A DNA stretch of 9,327 bases from Bacillota bacterium (lineage in GTDB: Bacteria > Bacillota_A > Clostridia > Lachnospirales > Lachnospiraceae). Position numbers and translations under genes: made by a program. Below, piece after piece: positions 1 through 6,534 of this stretch (the stretch's first letter is position 1; each line of letters starts with the position of its first letter). The stretch lies in NCBI GenBank assembly GCA_023443925.1, contig JAEZSL010000265.1, positions 1 to 9,327 of the forward strand, read 5' to 3'. Below the pieces are notes generated by a model, which saw nothing but the letters and a program-made list of their open reading frames with translations, was not told the DNA's origin and made no database searches.

Positions 1-2
1 AT

Positions 3-29
3 CCCGGTGATCTGGTGTATGGCGGATAA
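3..29 (+). other. Possible 3' end of an upstream gene
   Basis: One reading frame runs from the window edge to a TAA stop at 27-29 and would encode the tail PGDLVYGG. It is only eight codons long, so its coding nature cannot be shown. Another frame stays open to a TAG at 82-84, but that would run through the hairpin at 43-70 and into the next ribosome binding site, which makes it less likely. In importers of this type the gene before the ATPase usually encodes the BMP-family substrate-binding lipoprotein. I infer that neighbour from context and do not recognise it from these residues. Confidence 0.25.
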
Positions 30-42
30 AATTCACCAATTA

Positions 43-70
43 TGCGGGACTGCGCATATGCAGTTCCGCA
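43..70 (+). terminator. Intercistronic hairpin before the importer ATPase gene
   Basis: A 12-bp stem (left arm 43-54, right arm 59-70, including two G-U pairs) closes on a four-base loop, CATA. It lies after the possible upstream stop at 27-29 and before the ribosome binding site at 83-88. Only AAATTT follows, so there is no proper T tract. A partial terminator or an mRNA-stabilising hairpin fits better than full termination. Such a structure would allow an upstream binding-protein gene to be expressed more strongly than the ATPase and permeases, a common arrangement in ABC importer operons. The stem is seen; the role is inferred. Confidence 0.45.
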
Positions 71-82
71 AATTTACTGTAT

Positions 83-88
83 AGGAGG
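83..88 (+). promoter_or_regulatory. Ribosome binding site fixing a GTG start
   Basis: A perfect AGGAGG lies seven bases before the GTG at 96-98. This decides the start of the ATPase gene. The in-frame ATG at 42 lies further upstream, at the base of the hairpin at 43-70, has no such site in front of it, and would add 18 residues unlike the family N-terminus. Confidence 0.85.
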
Positions 89-95
89 TCATTTT

Positions 96-1649
96 GTGGA
101 ACAGATAAGTGCCATTGAGTTGAAAAATGTTACCAAGCGTTTCGGCGAGGTCATAGCCAATGACAATGTCAATTTATCGCTTAAAAAGGGCGAGATCCTT
201 TCTATCCTGGGAGAGAATGGCAGCGGAAAAACAACACTGATGAATATGCTTTCCGGAATTTATTTTCCGGATGAGGGCCAGATTTTTATTGATGGAAAAG
301 AGGTGACCATCCGTTCCCCAAAAGACTCTTTTGCATTGGGAATTGGTATGATTCATCAGCATTTTAAACTGATAAATATTTTAACGGCAGCCGAGAATAT
401 TATATTAGGGCTTCCCGGCACAGAGCGGCTGAAAATGAACCAGGTGAATGAGGAGATCAATAGCCTGACACTTAAGTATGGATTTGAGCTGAATCCATCC
501 CAGAAGATTTATGATATGTCCGTATCCCAGAAGCAGACGGTAGAAATCGTCAAAGTTTTATACCGGGGAGCGGAAATACTGATTCTGGATGAACCGACAG
601 CCGTTTTAACGCCTCAGGAAACCAAAAAGCTGTTTGATGTTCTCCGCAATATGAGAAAAGCCGGAAAATCCATTATAATCATTACCCATAAGCTGAATGA
701 AGTACTTGAATTATCCGACCGGGTAGCCGTGCTCCGGAAAGGAAAATATATTGGTACCGTAAATACGTCCCAAGCTTCGGTTTCCTCCCTTACCGAAATG
801 ATGGTAGGTGAGAAGGTAACTCTGGATATAGACCGTACGGAGCCGGTTAAGCCAGAGAAACGGATTGATATGAGAGGTATCACCTGTAAGAGCAAGGAAG
901 GGTTATCCATTTTAAAGCAGGCTTCCTTTACTGCCTACAGCGGTGAAATTCTTGGCGTGGCCGGTATTGCCGGCAGCGGACAGAAGGAGCTGCTGGAGGC
1001 AATTGCAGGACTTCAGGACATTGACAGCGGCGAAATTCTTTACTATTCACCGGAAGGCACTACGGAAAAGATTTCGGATATGAAGCCTGCTGAAATCAGA
1101 AATCTTAAGATACAGCTCTCCTTCGTACCGGAAGACCGCCTTGGTATGGGTCTTGTAGGTTCCATGGACTTAACCGACAATATGATGCTCCGCAGTTATA
1201 AGGAAGGTAAAAACTTTTTCGTAGACCGGAAAACGCCAAAGAATCTGGCTATGGATATTGTTGATAAACTATCAGTCGTTACACCCGGTGTGGAAACTCC
1301 GGTCAGGAGACTGTCCGGCGGAAATGTGCAAAAGATATTGGTCGGTAGGGAAATTGCCTCAAATCCTACGGTACTCATGGTGGCGTATCCTGTCAGGGGG
1401 CTTGATATTAATTCCTCCTATACCATATATAATTTATTAAATGAGCAGAAACAAAAGGGAGTAGCGGTTATCTGTGTCGGCGAAGATCTGGATGTGTTAC
1501 TGGAATTGTGTGACCGCATTCTGGTGTTGAATGGCGGTAAGATAGCCGGTATTGTACAAGCAAGAAATACAACAAAAGAGGAACTTGGTCTTATGATGAC
1601 GGGTACCGGAAAGGGGCTGCATACACATGAGCAAAGAGACAGTAAATAG
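96..1649 (+). CDS. ABC importer ATPase, BMP/nucleoside-uptake type (two ATPase domains)
   Basis: Predicted 517-residue cytoplasmic ATPase that powers a BMP-type ABC importer; the family (COG3845, e.g. Bacillus NupO/YufO) is about 510 residues. Domain 1 has Walker A GENGSGKTT (39-47), the Q-loop glutamine at 88, a degenerate signature SVSQKQ (142-147), Walker B ending DEPT (165-168) and the switch histidine 198. Domain 2 has a Walker A in which the lysine is replaced (GIAGSGQK, 290-297), a good signature LSGGN (406-410) and a Walker B lacking the catalytic glutamate (VAYPVRGLD, 429-437). Loss of the Lys in domain 2 is normal for this family, but the AYPVRG form differs from the AAQPTRG I expect. 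The GTG start is chosen because of the AGGAGG at 83-88. The gene overlaps the next by 23 bp, so translation is probably coupled. Nucleosides are the likeliest substrate, but the sequence does not prove it. Confidence 0.92.
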   Translation: MEQISAIELKNVTKRFGEVIANDNVNLSLKKGEILSILGENGSGKTTLMNMLSGIYFPDEGQIFIDGKEVTIRSPKDSFALGIGMIHQHFKLINILTAAENIILGLPGTERLKMNQVNEEINSLTLKYGFELNPSQKIYDMSVSQKQTVEIVKVLYRGAEILILDEPTAVLTPQETKKLFDVLRNMRKAGKSIIIITHKLNEVLELSDRVAVLRKGKYIGTVNTSQASVSSLTEMMVGEKVTLDIDRTEPVKPEKRIDMRGITCKSKEGLSILKQASFTAYSGEILGVAGIAGSGQKELLEAIAGLQDIDSGEILYYSPEGTTEKISDMKPAEIRNLKIQLSFVPEDRLGMGLVGSMDLTDNMMLRSYKEGKNFFVDRKTPKNLAMDIVDKLSVVTPGVETPVRRLSGGNVQKILVGREIASNPTVLMVAYPVRGLDINSSYTIYNLLNEQKQKGVAVICVGEDLDVLLELCDRILVLNGGKIAGIVQARNTTKEELGLMMTGTGKGLHTHEQRDSK

Positions 1650-2733
1650 TGAAGTATTTGTCCGAATGATTAAGCGGGATGCCATATCAAAAAGGAAAGC
1701 CTGGAGTATCCGATTACTTGCGATTATACTTTCTCTCCTTGTATGCGGACTTGTTATCGTGGCCATCGTACACCAGAATCCGATTCAGGTATACTTAGGA
1801 ATTATAGACGGGGCGGTGGGCAAAAACCGCAGGTTATGGGTAACCATCCGTGAAGCTCTGACCCTGCTTATTATTGCCATCGGCCTGACCCCTGCCTTTA
1901 AGATGAAGTTCTGGAATATCGGTGCCGAGGGACAGATCTTAATGGGCGGTGCCGGGGCGGCAGCCATGATGATTTATGCAGGCGATGCCATGCCCAACTG
2001 GCTGTTAATCATTGTGATATTTATAGTAAGCAGCCTTGCAGGAATGCTATGGGGACTGCTTCCGGCAGTCTTTAAGGCGTATTATAATACCAATGAAACC
2101 TTATTTACTCTGATGTTAAATTATGTAGCCATGCAGATTGTAACCTTTTGTATTGTTTTCTGGGAGAATCCGGCGGGTTCCAATACGGTGGGAATTATTA
2201 ACTCGGCTTCCGGTAAGGGGTGGTTTGGGAAAGTCTTTGGTCTGCAATATGGTCTGAATATTATTGTGGTACTGGTTATGACAGCTGCCGTATATCTTTA
2301 TATGAAGCACAGCAAACATGGCTATGAGATTGCCGTAGTCGGTGAGAGTCAGAATACCGCGCGGTATGCGGGTATTAATGTGAAAAAGGTTATCATTCGT
2401 ACCATGATGATCTCCGGTGCCATCTGCGGACTTGCAGGGAGTATCATCGTAAGTGGTGCCAGCCACACCATTTCTACCAGTACGGCAGGGGGCAGGGGCT
2501 TTACCGCTATTATCGTAGCCTGGATGTCCAAATTTAATCCCATTGCCATGATAGCCGTTTCGGCTTTCCTGGTATTTATGCAGCAGGGCTCCGTACAGAT
2601 TGCATCCCAGTATGGATTAAATGAAAATGCATCGGATATTATTACCGGTATTTTATTATTCTTTCTGATTGGATGTGAATTCTTTATAAACTATAAACTG
2701 GAATTCCGTAAAAAGCATAAGGAGGTAAAATAA
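1627..2733 (+). CDS. ABC importer permease 1, BMP/nucleoside-uptake type
   Basis: A 368-residue integral membrane protein of the branched-chain-amino-acid-like permease fold (COG4603, as in Bacillus NupP/YufP). After a basic cytoplasmic N-terminus (residues 1-27) come about eight to ten hydrophobic segments, the first near 28-48 and the last near 338-355. Family landmarks are FWNIGAEGQ (95-103) and the cytoplasmic coupling loop GYEIAVVGES followed by ARYAGIN (232-251), which should contact the ATPase. It starts inside the ATPase gene (23-bp overlap) with a modest AAGGGG ribosome binding site at 1611-1616. An internal ATG at 1666 is a possible later start, but its upstream site is poorer. It should pair with the second permease to form the channel. 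Confidence 0.92.
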   Translation: MSKETVNSEVFVRMIKRDAISKRKAWSIRLLAIILSLLVCGLVIVAIVHQNPIQVYLGIIDGAVGKNRRLWVTIREALTLLIIAIGLTPAFKMKFWNIGAEGQILMGGAGAAAMMIYAGDAMPNWLLIIVIFIVSSLAGMLWGLLPAVFKAYYNTNETLFTLMLNYVAMQIVTFCIVFWENPAGSNTVGIINSASGKGWFGKVFGLQYGLNIIVVLVMTAAVYLYMKHSKHGYEIAVVGESQNTARYAGINVKKVIIRTMMISGAICGLAGSIIVSGASHTISTSTAGGRGFTAIIVAWMSKFNPIAMIAVSAFLVFMQQGSVQIASQYGLNENASDIITGILLFFLIGCEFFINYKLEFRKKHKEVK

Positions 2734-2734
2734 T

Positions 2735-3715
2735 ATGTCATTTTTATTACCCTTTATCCAAAATGCCATCGGCCAGGGAATCGGCATTCTATTTGGTGCC
2801 TCCGGTGAAATACTCACGGAGAAATCCGGTAATCTGAATCTTGGAATACCAGGTATCATGTATATGGGAGGAATATCCGGTCTTATGGGGGCATTCTTTT
2901 ATGAAAAATCCACAGAGGATCCCAATGCTCTGACTGGTTTAATTATTTCTCTTATAGTAACCCTGGCGGCCTCAGCGTTTGGCGGACTAATATACAGTGT
3001 CCTGACGATTACGCTTCGAGCAAACCAGAATGTAGTGGGCCTGGCCCTTACAACCTTTGGTGTGGGTTTCGGAAACTTTTTCGGGGGATCTATTTCAAAG
3101 TTGGCGGGAGGTGTGGGACAGATATCCGTAAAGGCAACCGCCTCGGCTTACCGCGCCAGGATTCCGGGGCTTAAAGATATACCGGTAATCGGGGATATTT
3201 TGTTTTCCTATGGATTTTTAACCTATCTGTCTGTTATTCTGGCGGTATTGCTTACTTTTTTCCTTAATAGAACAAGAACCGGGCTTAACTTAAGAGCCAT
3301 CGGAGAAGATCCGGCAACTGCGGATGCGGCAGGCATTAACGTATCCAGATACAAATATATAGCCACCATATCCGGCGCTGCAATTGCCGGTCTCGGCGGA
3401 TTGTACTTTGTAATGGAGTATTTAGGCGGCACCTGGACCAACAACGGGTTCGGTGACAGAGGCTGGCTTGCAATTGCCTTGGTTATTCTGGCCTTATGGA
3501 AGCCGGTGAATGCAATCTGGGGCTCTTTCCTTTTCGGCGGATTGTACATTCTCTACATTTACCTTCCCGGATTGACCAGAGCCACTCAGGAGCTATGCAA
3601 AATGCTTCCGTATATAGTAACCATAATCGTATTAATATTAACCAGTAAACGTAACAAACAGGAGAATCAGCCGCCGGCAAGTCTCGGCGAAGCTTATTTC
3701 AGGGAAGAACGATAA
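2735..3715 (+). CDS. ABC importer permease 2, BMP/nucleoside-uptake type
   Basis: A 326-residue membrane protein, the second half of the importer channel (COG1079, as in Bacillus NupQ/YufQ). Landmarks are the N-terminal GEILTEKSGNLNLGIPG (24-40), a coupling loop GLNLRAIGEDPATADAAGIN (183-202), GDRGWLAIALVI (240-251) and the characteristic tail PPASLGEAYFREER (313-326). About eight hydrophobic segments are visible between residues 5 and 304. It follows permease 1 after one base; its GGAGGT site (2721-2726) lies inside the end of permease 1, so the genes are very probably co-transcribed and translationally coupled. The hairpin at 3723-3753 ends the unit. Length is normal and I see no damage. 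Confidence 0.93.
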   Translation: MSFLLPFIQNAIGQGIGILFGASGEILTEKSGNLNLGIPGIMYMGGISGLMGAFFYEKSTEDPNALTGLIISLIVTLAASAFGGLIYSVLTITLRANQNVVGLALTTFGVGFGNFFGGSISKLAGGVGQISVKATASAYRARIPGLKDIPVIGDILFSYGFLTYLSVILAVLLTFFLNRTRTGLNLRAIGEDPATADAAGINVSRYKYIATISGAAIAGLGGLYFVMEYLGGTWTNNGFGDRGWLAIALVILALWKPVNAIWGSFLFGGLYILYIYLPGLTRATQELCKMLPYIVTIIVLILTSKRNKQENQPPASLGEAYFREER

Positions 3716-3722
3716 ATCAAAT

Positions 3723-3753
3723 CAGGGCTGCCGCAGTATTTGCGGCAGCCCTG
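3723..3753 (+). terminator. Strong GC-rich hairpin after the importer genes
   Basis: A perfect 13-bp stem (3723-3735 with 3741-3753) around a five-base loop starts seven bases after the permease 2 stop. The sequence after it on the + strand, GCTTGG, is not a T tract, whereas on the - strand the hairpin is followed by a T-rich run. It may end or protect the importer mRNA, and may back up termination of transcripts coming from the GNAT gene. Confidence 0.65.
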
Positions 3754-3770
3754 GCTTGGAAATAAGCTGC

Positions 3771-3855
3771 AGTAAATGAGTTTCAATAGTAAATGAGTTT
3801 CAATAGTAAATAAGCTTCAATAGTAAATAAGCTTTAATAATACATTAGCCTCAAT
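3771..3855. repeat. 17-bp tandem repeat, five units
   Basis: Five consecutive 17-bp units lie at 3771-3787, 3788-3804, 3805-3821, 3822-3838 and 3839-3855. Units 1 and 2 are identical (AGTAAATGAGTTTCAAT), units 3 and 4 differ by a few bases (AGTAAATAAGCTTCAAT and close), and unit 5 is degenerate. A shortened sixth unit follows at 3856-3869, and part of a unit seems to precede the array. The units touch with no spacers. Nothing encodes protein here. The array sits between the terminators of two convergent transcription units. Confidence 0.9.
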
Positions 3856-3876
3856 AATAAAGCTGCAATAAATAAG

Positions 3877-3913
3877 CGGGTATCCCAAATTAGTATCAGC
3901 TTTGGGATACCCG
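3877..3913 (-). terminator. Terminator of the GNAT gene
   Basis: A perfect 13-bp stem (3877-3889 with 3901-3913, arms CGGGTATCCCAAA and TTTGGGATACCCG) with an 11-base loop starts 15 bases after the GNAT stop, reading on the - strand. It is followed on that strand by the T-rich run CTTATTTATTG. This fits an intrinsic terminator. A weaker T-rich stretch on the other side might give some two-way function. Confidence 0.75.
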
Positions 3914-3928
3914 TTATCATTCATTCTA

Positions 3929-4825
3929 TCAGGCATGGGATAACAGAGGAAATCTGGAGTTATCAAGTATATTCTTACCTCTTATAAATAAAGTGGTATT
4001 TTCTTCCCGTACCGCCTCCTTTGTATAAGAGGCAGTCTCAGTTGGGGTAAACCCAAGACGGACTAAGGTGCTTTCGCTAACCAACAGAGCATTTATAACA
4101 AGGTCTAGTTCCACGGGCTTCTTACAAAAAACCTCCTGTATCAGCAGGTGATTTTCCTCATATTCTGCGACAACGGCCGTTTTTAAATCCTCAATATAAT
4201 AAATGTGTTCCTTCATAAAAGAACTGCAGTAAAACATAATAAGGGAGGTATTGCCAAGCATGGCAGTCTTAGCATTGGGATACCGGTTATTAACCAGCTC
4301 CAGAAGAAGTGAGCGGTCCGCTTCGAGATCCATATTAAGCTTGCGGCAGTTTGCTTGAGGAGCTTTTTTACTAAAGTACTTGCTGTAGCCGTATTCTTCC
4401 GATTTGATAAAACCATATCTGGGATAGAAGTCCAGAACGCTGTCATTTGCAAATAAATAGAAAAGATCATGGCTGTTTTCATATTCTTTTATAACGGTTT
4501 CTATTAACAGACGGCTTAATCCCTGGTTCCGGTGTGAGGGATGAGTCATAACGGTGCCCAGCTGGATCGGAAAAACATGCTTACTCAGGGAATTGAATTC
4601 CATGTAGTTTACGGAAACATTTGCAACGATCTCATTGTCATGCAAAAAGGAATAAGGGTTATACTGCTCCGTCCAGTATCCGTGCTGATACCAGTCTTCA
4701 AAATCAAATCCGTAGGTCTGTCTGGTCAGACGGTTGAAACTGGCACGTAAGAGCTCATTTTCTTTATAATTTTTGATCAACATATATTCTTTATCATTGA
4801 TACGATAAGAAATGTTTTGAGACAT
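3929..4825 (-). CDS. GNAT-family acetyltransferase
   Basis: A 298-residue protein whose first half is a GNAT (Gcn5-related) acetyltransferase domain, expected to move an acetyl group from acetyl-CoA to an amine. The acetyl-CoA-binding motif is visible at 89-111, with the key stretch HRNQGLSRLL (98-107), in which R-x-x-G-x-S binds the pyrophosphate. A typical late GNAT element, FYPRYGFIKSEEYGYSKY, lies at 133-150. The C-terminal half (about 160-298) is an extra domain that I cannot assign; its length recalls two-lobed GNATs such as the Eis group, but I see no proof. The acceptor is unknown. The start has a GAGG site ten bases upstream. It lies 178 bp downstream of ddl on the same strand, with a palindromic repeat between, so operon membership is uncertain. 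Confidence 0.85.
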   Translation of the reverse strand: MSQNISYRINDKEYMLIKNYKENELLRASFNRLTRQTYGFDFEDWYQHGYWTEQYNPYSFLHDNEIVANVSVNYMEFNSLSKHVFPIQLGTVMTHPSHRNQGLSRLLIETVIKEYENSHDLFYLFANDSVLDFYPRYGFIKSEEYGYSKYFSKKAPQANCRKLNMDLEADRSLLLELVNNRYPNAKTAMLGNTSLIMFYCSSFMKEHIYYIEDLKTAVVAEYEENHLLIQEVFCKKPVELDLVINALLVSESTLVRLGFTPTETASYTKEAVREENTTLFIRGKNILDNSRFPLLSHA

Positions 4826-4849
4826 GGCTTTAGTACCTCGCTTTACATT

Positions 4850-4859
4850 TTTTTATTTA
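4850..4859. repeat. Left 10-bp direct repeat flanking the palindromic element
   Basis: TTTTTATTTA here is identical to 5001-5010 on the far side of the palindrome at 4863-5000. The pair could be a target-site duplication, although a simple T-rich word can also match by chance. The left copy is three bases from the palindrome and the right copy is directly adjacent. Confidence 0.45.
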
Positions 4860-4862
4860 AGT

Positions 4863-5000
4863 AATTGCGAAGCACCATTACATCTACATACCATACAATT
4901 GATATAATTTCAGAGCCAAATCTTGTACAGAGGCAACTGAAACCCTAAAATTCGTATCAATTGTATGGTATGTTTGAAAAACGATATAGTTTCGCAATTG
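4863..5000. repeat. Palindromic, MITE-like repeat element, copy A
   Basis: This 138-bp non-coding element nearly fills the ddl-GNAT gap. Its ends are inverted (AATTGCGAA at 4863-4871 with TTCGCAATT at 4991-4999). A perfect 19-bp inverted pair lies inside (4886-4904 with 4955-4973), as does a third pair, TTTCAG/CTGAAA (4908-4913 with 4937-4942). The RNA could form one long interrupted hairpin. A diverged copy lies at 6347-6507. No transposase is present, so it would be non-autonomous. It is not a usual terminator for ddl: on the - strand the sequence after it is A-rich. Calling it mobile is an inference. Confidence 0.7.
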
Positions 5001-5010
5001 TTTTTATTTA
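5001..5010. repeat. Right 10-bp direct repeat, overlapping the ddl stop
   Basis: TTTTTATTTA matches 4850-4859 exactly. The ddl stop codon (5004-5006, - strand) and last lysine codon lie inside this repeat. If it is a target-site duplication, the element entered exactly at the end of ddl without destroying the stop. Confidence 0.45.
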
Positions 5011-6107
5011 GTCCGAAATGGCATACCTGCAATCATGCAGACCAATTCATTATAGGAGATTCCCTTACACCTGGCCTCCTGAGGGATTAAACTGGTGGGG
5101 GTCATCCCCGGCAGGGTATTGGCTTCCAGGCATATGAATTCACCGCTTTCATTCAGAATAAAGTCAATTCTGGAGTAATCACCAAGCCGTAAGGTATCGT
5201 GTACCTGCAATGCCCTGTTTTGAAGGATTTCAGTTAGTTCGGGAGACAGCTCAGCGGGGCATACTTCCTTTGTCAGGCCATTCTGGTATTTGTTCTTATA
5301 ATCATAAAAGCCCATCTTTGGAATAATTTCAATTACAGGTAACGCTTCGTGGTTTAAAATGCCCACAGAAAATTCTCTTCCCTTGACCAATTTTTCGATT
5401 AAAACTTTATTTTCATAAACGGCTGCAAGTTTCAGGGCAGTCTCCAGTTCTACACCGGTATTAACAAGGGACACACCGATACTGGAGCCGCAGCTGACCG
5501 GTTTGATAACACAGGGAAATCCAATTTTCTCAAGGATTACGGAGTCAAAGGCCGTAGTATTAGGTTCCTGTTTGATCATATCATGCCTGGTACTTTTTGC
5601 CAAGGCTTTTTCTGGAATATTATATAAAATCCAGTCGGCAGTAGGGATACCGGCCTGTACCAGCAGTTTTTTGGTTATATCCTTATCCATAGCCAGTAAA
5701 CTGCCGATGTACCCTGTACCCGTATATTTAATACTAAAATTATCAAAAGTAGCCTGTATCTGGCCGTTTTCACCCATGGCACCGTGCAGTGCGATGAAAA
5801 CCACATCTGCCAGCATACATATTTCCAAAACCTGATTGCCGATTAAAGCGGCCTGGCCGTTGCTGCGTTTTCTGATTTCCTTTAAATCCGGTTCTTTTTC
5901 CGGTACTTTATATTCGTATCGTTTCTCTTCCCAGGGTTTTACGAATAACTGGTTTAAGTTTTTATCCCCATCCTGTACTCCTTCATATACATCCAGCAGT
6001 AAAACTTCATGACCGGATTCCAATAAGGAATTGGCAATCAGGCTTCCGGAGGATAAAGACACATCACGCTCCGGGCTTAACCCTCCTGCAAGGACAACAA
6101 TTTTCAT
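5004..6107 (-). CDS. ddl: D-alanine--D-alanine ligase
   Basis: A 367-residue ATP-grasp enzyme of the cytoplasm that joins two D-alanines using ATP for peptidoglycan precursor synthesis. Visible motifs: GGLSPERDVSL (8-18, with substrate-contacting Glu13), HGAMGENGQIQ (108-118), ATP-binding KPVSCGSSIGVS (202-213), EKLVKGREF (238-246), the omega-loop FYDYKNKY (267-274), and metal/phosphate-binding residues Asp315 (in RIDF), Glu328 and Asn330 followed by TLPGMTPTSLIP (331-342). The Tyr in the omega-loop fits D-Ala-D-Ala ligases rather than VanA-type D-Ala-D-Lac ligases. At 367 residues it is near the length of Gram-positive Ddl and longer than E. coli DdlB (306), with extra residues around 45-95. 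The ATG has only a weak, distant site (AAAGG, 12 bases away). The gene is flanked by two related repeat elements. Confidence 0.95.
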   Translation of the reverse strand: MKIVVLAGGLSPERDVSLSSGSLIANSLLESGHEVLLLDVYEGVQDGDKNLNQLFVKPWEEKRYEYKVPEKEPDLKEIRKRSNGQAALIGNQVLEICMLADVVFIALHGAMGENGQIQATFDNFSIKYTGTGYIGSLLAMDKDITKKLLVQAGIPTADWILYNIPEKALAKSTRHDMIKQEPNTTAFDSVILEKIGFPCVIKPVSCGSSIGVSLVNTGVELETALKLAAVYENKVLIEKLVKGREFSVGILNHEALPVIEIIPKMGFYDYKNKYQNGLTKEVCPAELSPELTEILQNRALQVHDTLRLGDYSRIDFILNESGEFICLEANTLPGMTPTSLIPQEARCKGISYNELVCMIAGMPFRTK

Positions 6108-6152
6108 AATCTATACCAGCCTTTCTTTTCATTTTCTCTCAATCATCAAACC

Positions 6153-6173
6153 ATGCCGCCGCTTCTGCGGCAT
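6153..6173 (-). other. Small hairpin in the ddl leader
   Basis: A 7-bp inverted pair, ATGCCGC (6153-6159) and GCGGCAT (6167-6173), lies 46 bases before the ddl start. On the ddl mRNA it would form a short GC-rich hairpin in the 5' leader, with a competing pairing GCCGC-AGAA-GCGGC. No T tract follows. A role in ddl expression is possible but not shown. Confidence 0.35.
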
Positions 6174-6244
6174 CTCAAATTACCATGACAAAGCTTGAAA
6201 TGATTTTTTTCTAAGTTTATTTCGTGGTTTTCCTAAACAGTAAT

Positions 6245-6268
6245 CTCTCTGATCTAATTCTCAGAGGG
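6245..6268. other. 8-bp inverted repeat in the ddl leader region
   Basis: Positions 6245-6252 pair with 6261-6268 (one G-U pair) around an eight-base loop. The core is CTCTGA/TCAGAG. It lies between the putative ddl -10 box and the ddl gene. It could be a leader structure or a protein-binding dyad; the sequence does not show which. Confidence 0.3.
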
Positions 6269-6299
6269 GCTTATAAACACCTAAATAAGACTTTAAATC

Positions 6300-6305
6300 A
6301 TTATA
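6300..6305 (-). promoter_or_regulatory. Putative -10 box for ddl
   Basis: A perfect TATAAT is read on the - strand here, about 190 bases before the ddl ATG. The hexamer 17 bases upstream on that strand, TAGTCT, matches only three of six -35 bases, and there is no TG extension. It is the best ddl promoter candidate I see and implies a long leader. Confidence 0.4.
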
Positions 6306-6346
6306 TGAAACATTTCCTGATGAGACTATCACTATAATGCTTCAGT

Positions 6347-6507
6347 TTTTGCAGATAGTGCTATGGCGGTATATCATGCAGATAATACAATTTCAGAGCA
6401 GAATCCTACCCGGCGTACAATTCGGTGGGCCAATTTGGTGGGGAAATGAAATTCTGGAATTCGTATCAATTGCAGATTATTTGGAAAACTATGTAGTTTC
6501 TCAATTG
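6347..6507. repeat. Diverged copy B of the palindromic repeat element
   Basis: About 161 bp colinear with copy A at 4863-5000. Shared blocks, in the same order: AATTTCAGAGC (6389-6399 vs 4906-4916, identical), AATTCGTATCAATTG (6458-6472 vs 4949-4963, identical) and the end block TAGTTTCTCAATTG (6494-6507 vs 4987-5000, 13 of 14). The left end TTGCAGATAG (6349-6358) resembles TTGCGAAG of copy A. The centre is about 26 bases longer and holds a 12-bp near-duplication (6418-6429 and 6431-6442, 11 of 12). The long inverted arms of copy A are no longer clear, so this is probably an older copy. I see no clear flanking duplication. Confidence 0.65.
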
Positions 6508-6511
6508 CTTA

Positions 6512-6520
6512 TGATATAAT
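6512..6520 (+). promoter_or_regulatory. Extended -10 promoter for the DJ-1 family gene
   Basis: TGATATAAT contains a perfect TATAAT (6515-6520) preceded by TGN, the extended -10 form that can work without a good -35 box. The hexamer at the proper distance, TGTAGT (6492-6497), is poor. It lies five bases after the end of repeat copy B and would give an mRNA with a leader of about 200 bases containing the direct repeats at 6535-6681. Confidence 0.55.
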
Positions 6521-6534
6521 GAAAGCGGAATGAG

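Noticed and set aside
42..95. An ATG start at 42 for the importer ATPase
   Set aside because: It begins at the base of the hairpin at 43-70, has no ribosome binding site and adds residues unlike the family; the GTG at 96 has a perfect AGGAGG.
3771..3869. A CRISPR array
   Set aside because: The 17-bp units touch each other with no unique spacers and drift in sequence; there are no cas genes.
4863..5000. The palindrome as an intrinsic terminator of ddl
   Set aside because: On the ddl strand the sequence after the palindrome is A-rich, not T-rich, and the stem is long and interrupted. A related copy elsewhere fits a repeat family better.
6337..6519. A 60-codon + strand reading frame
   Set aside because: It lies almost wholly inside repeat copy B, has no ribosome binding site, and its product resembles no protein family I know.
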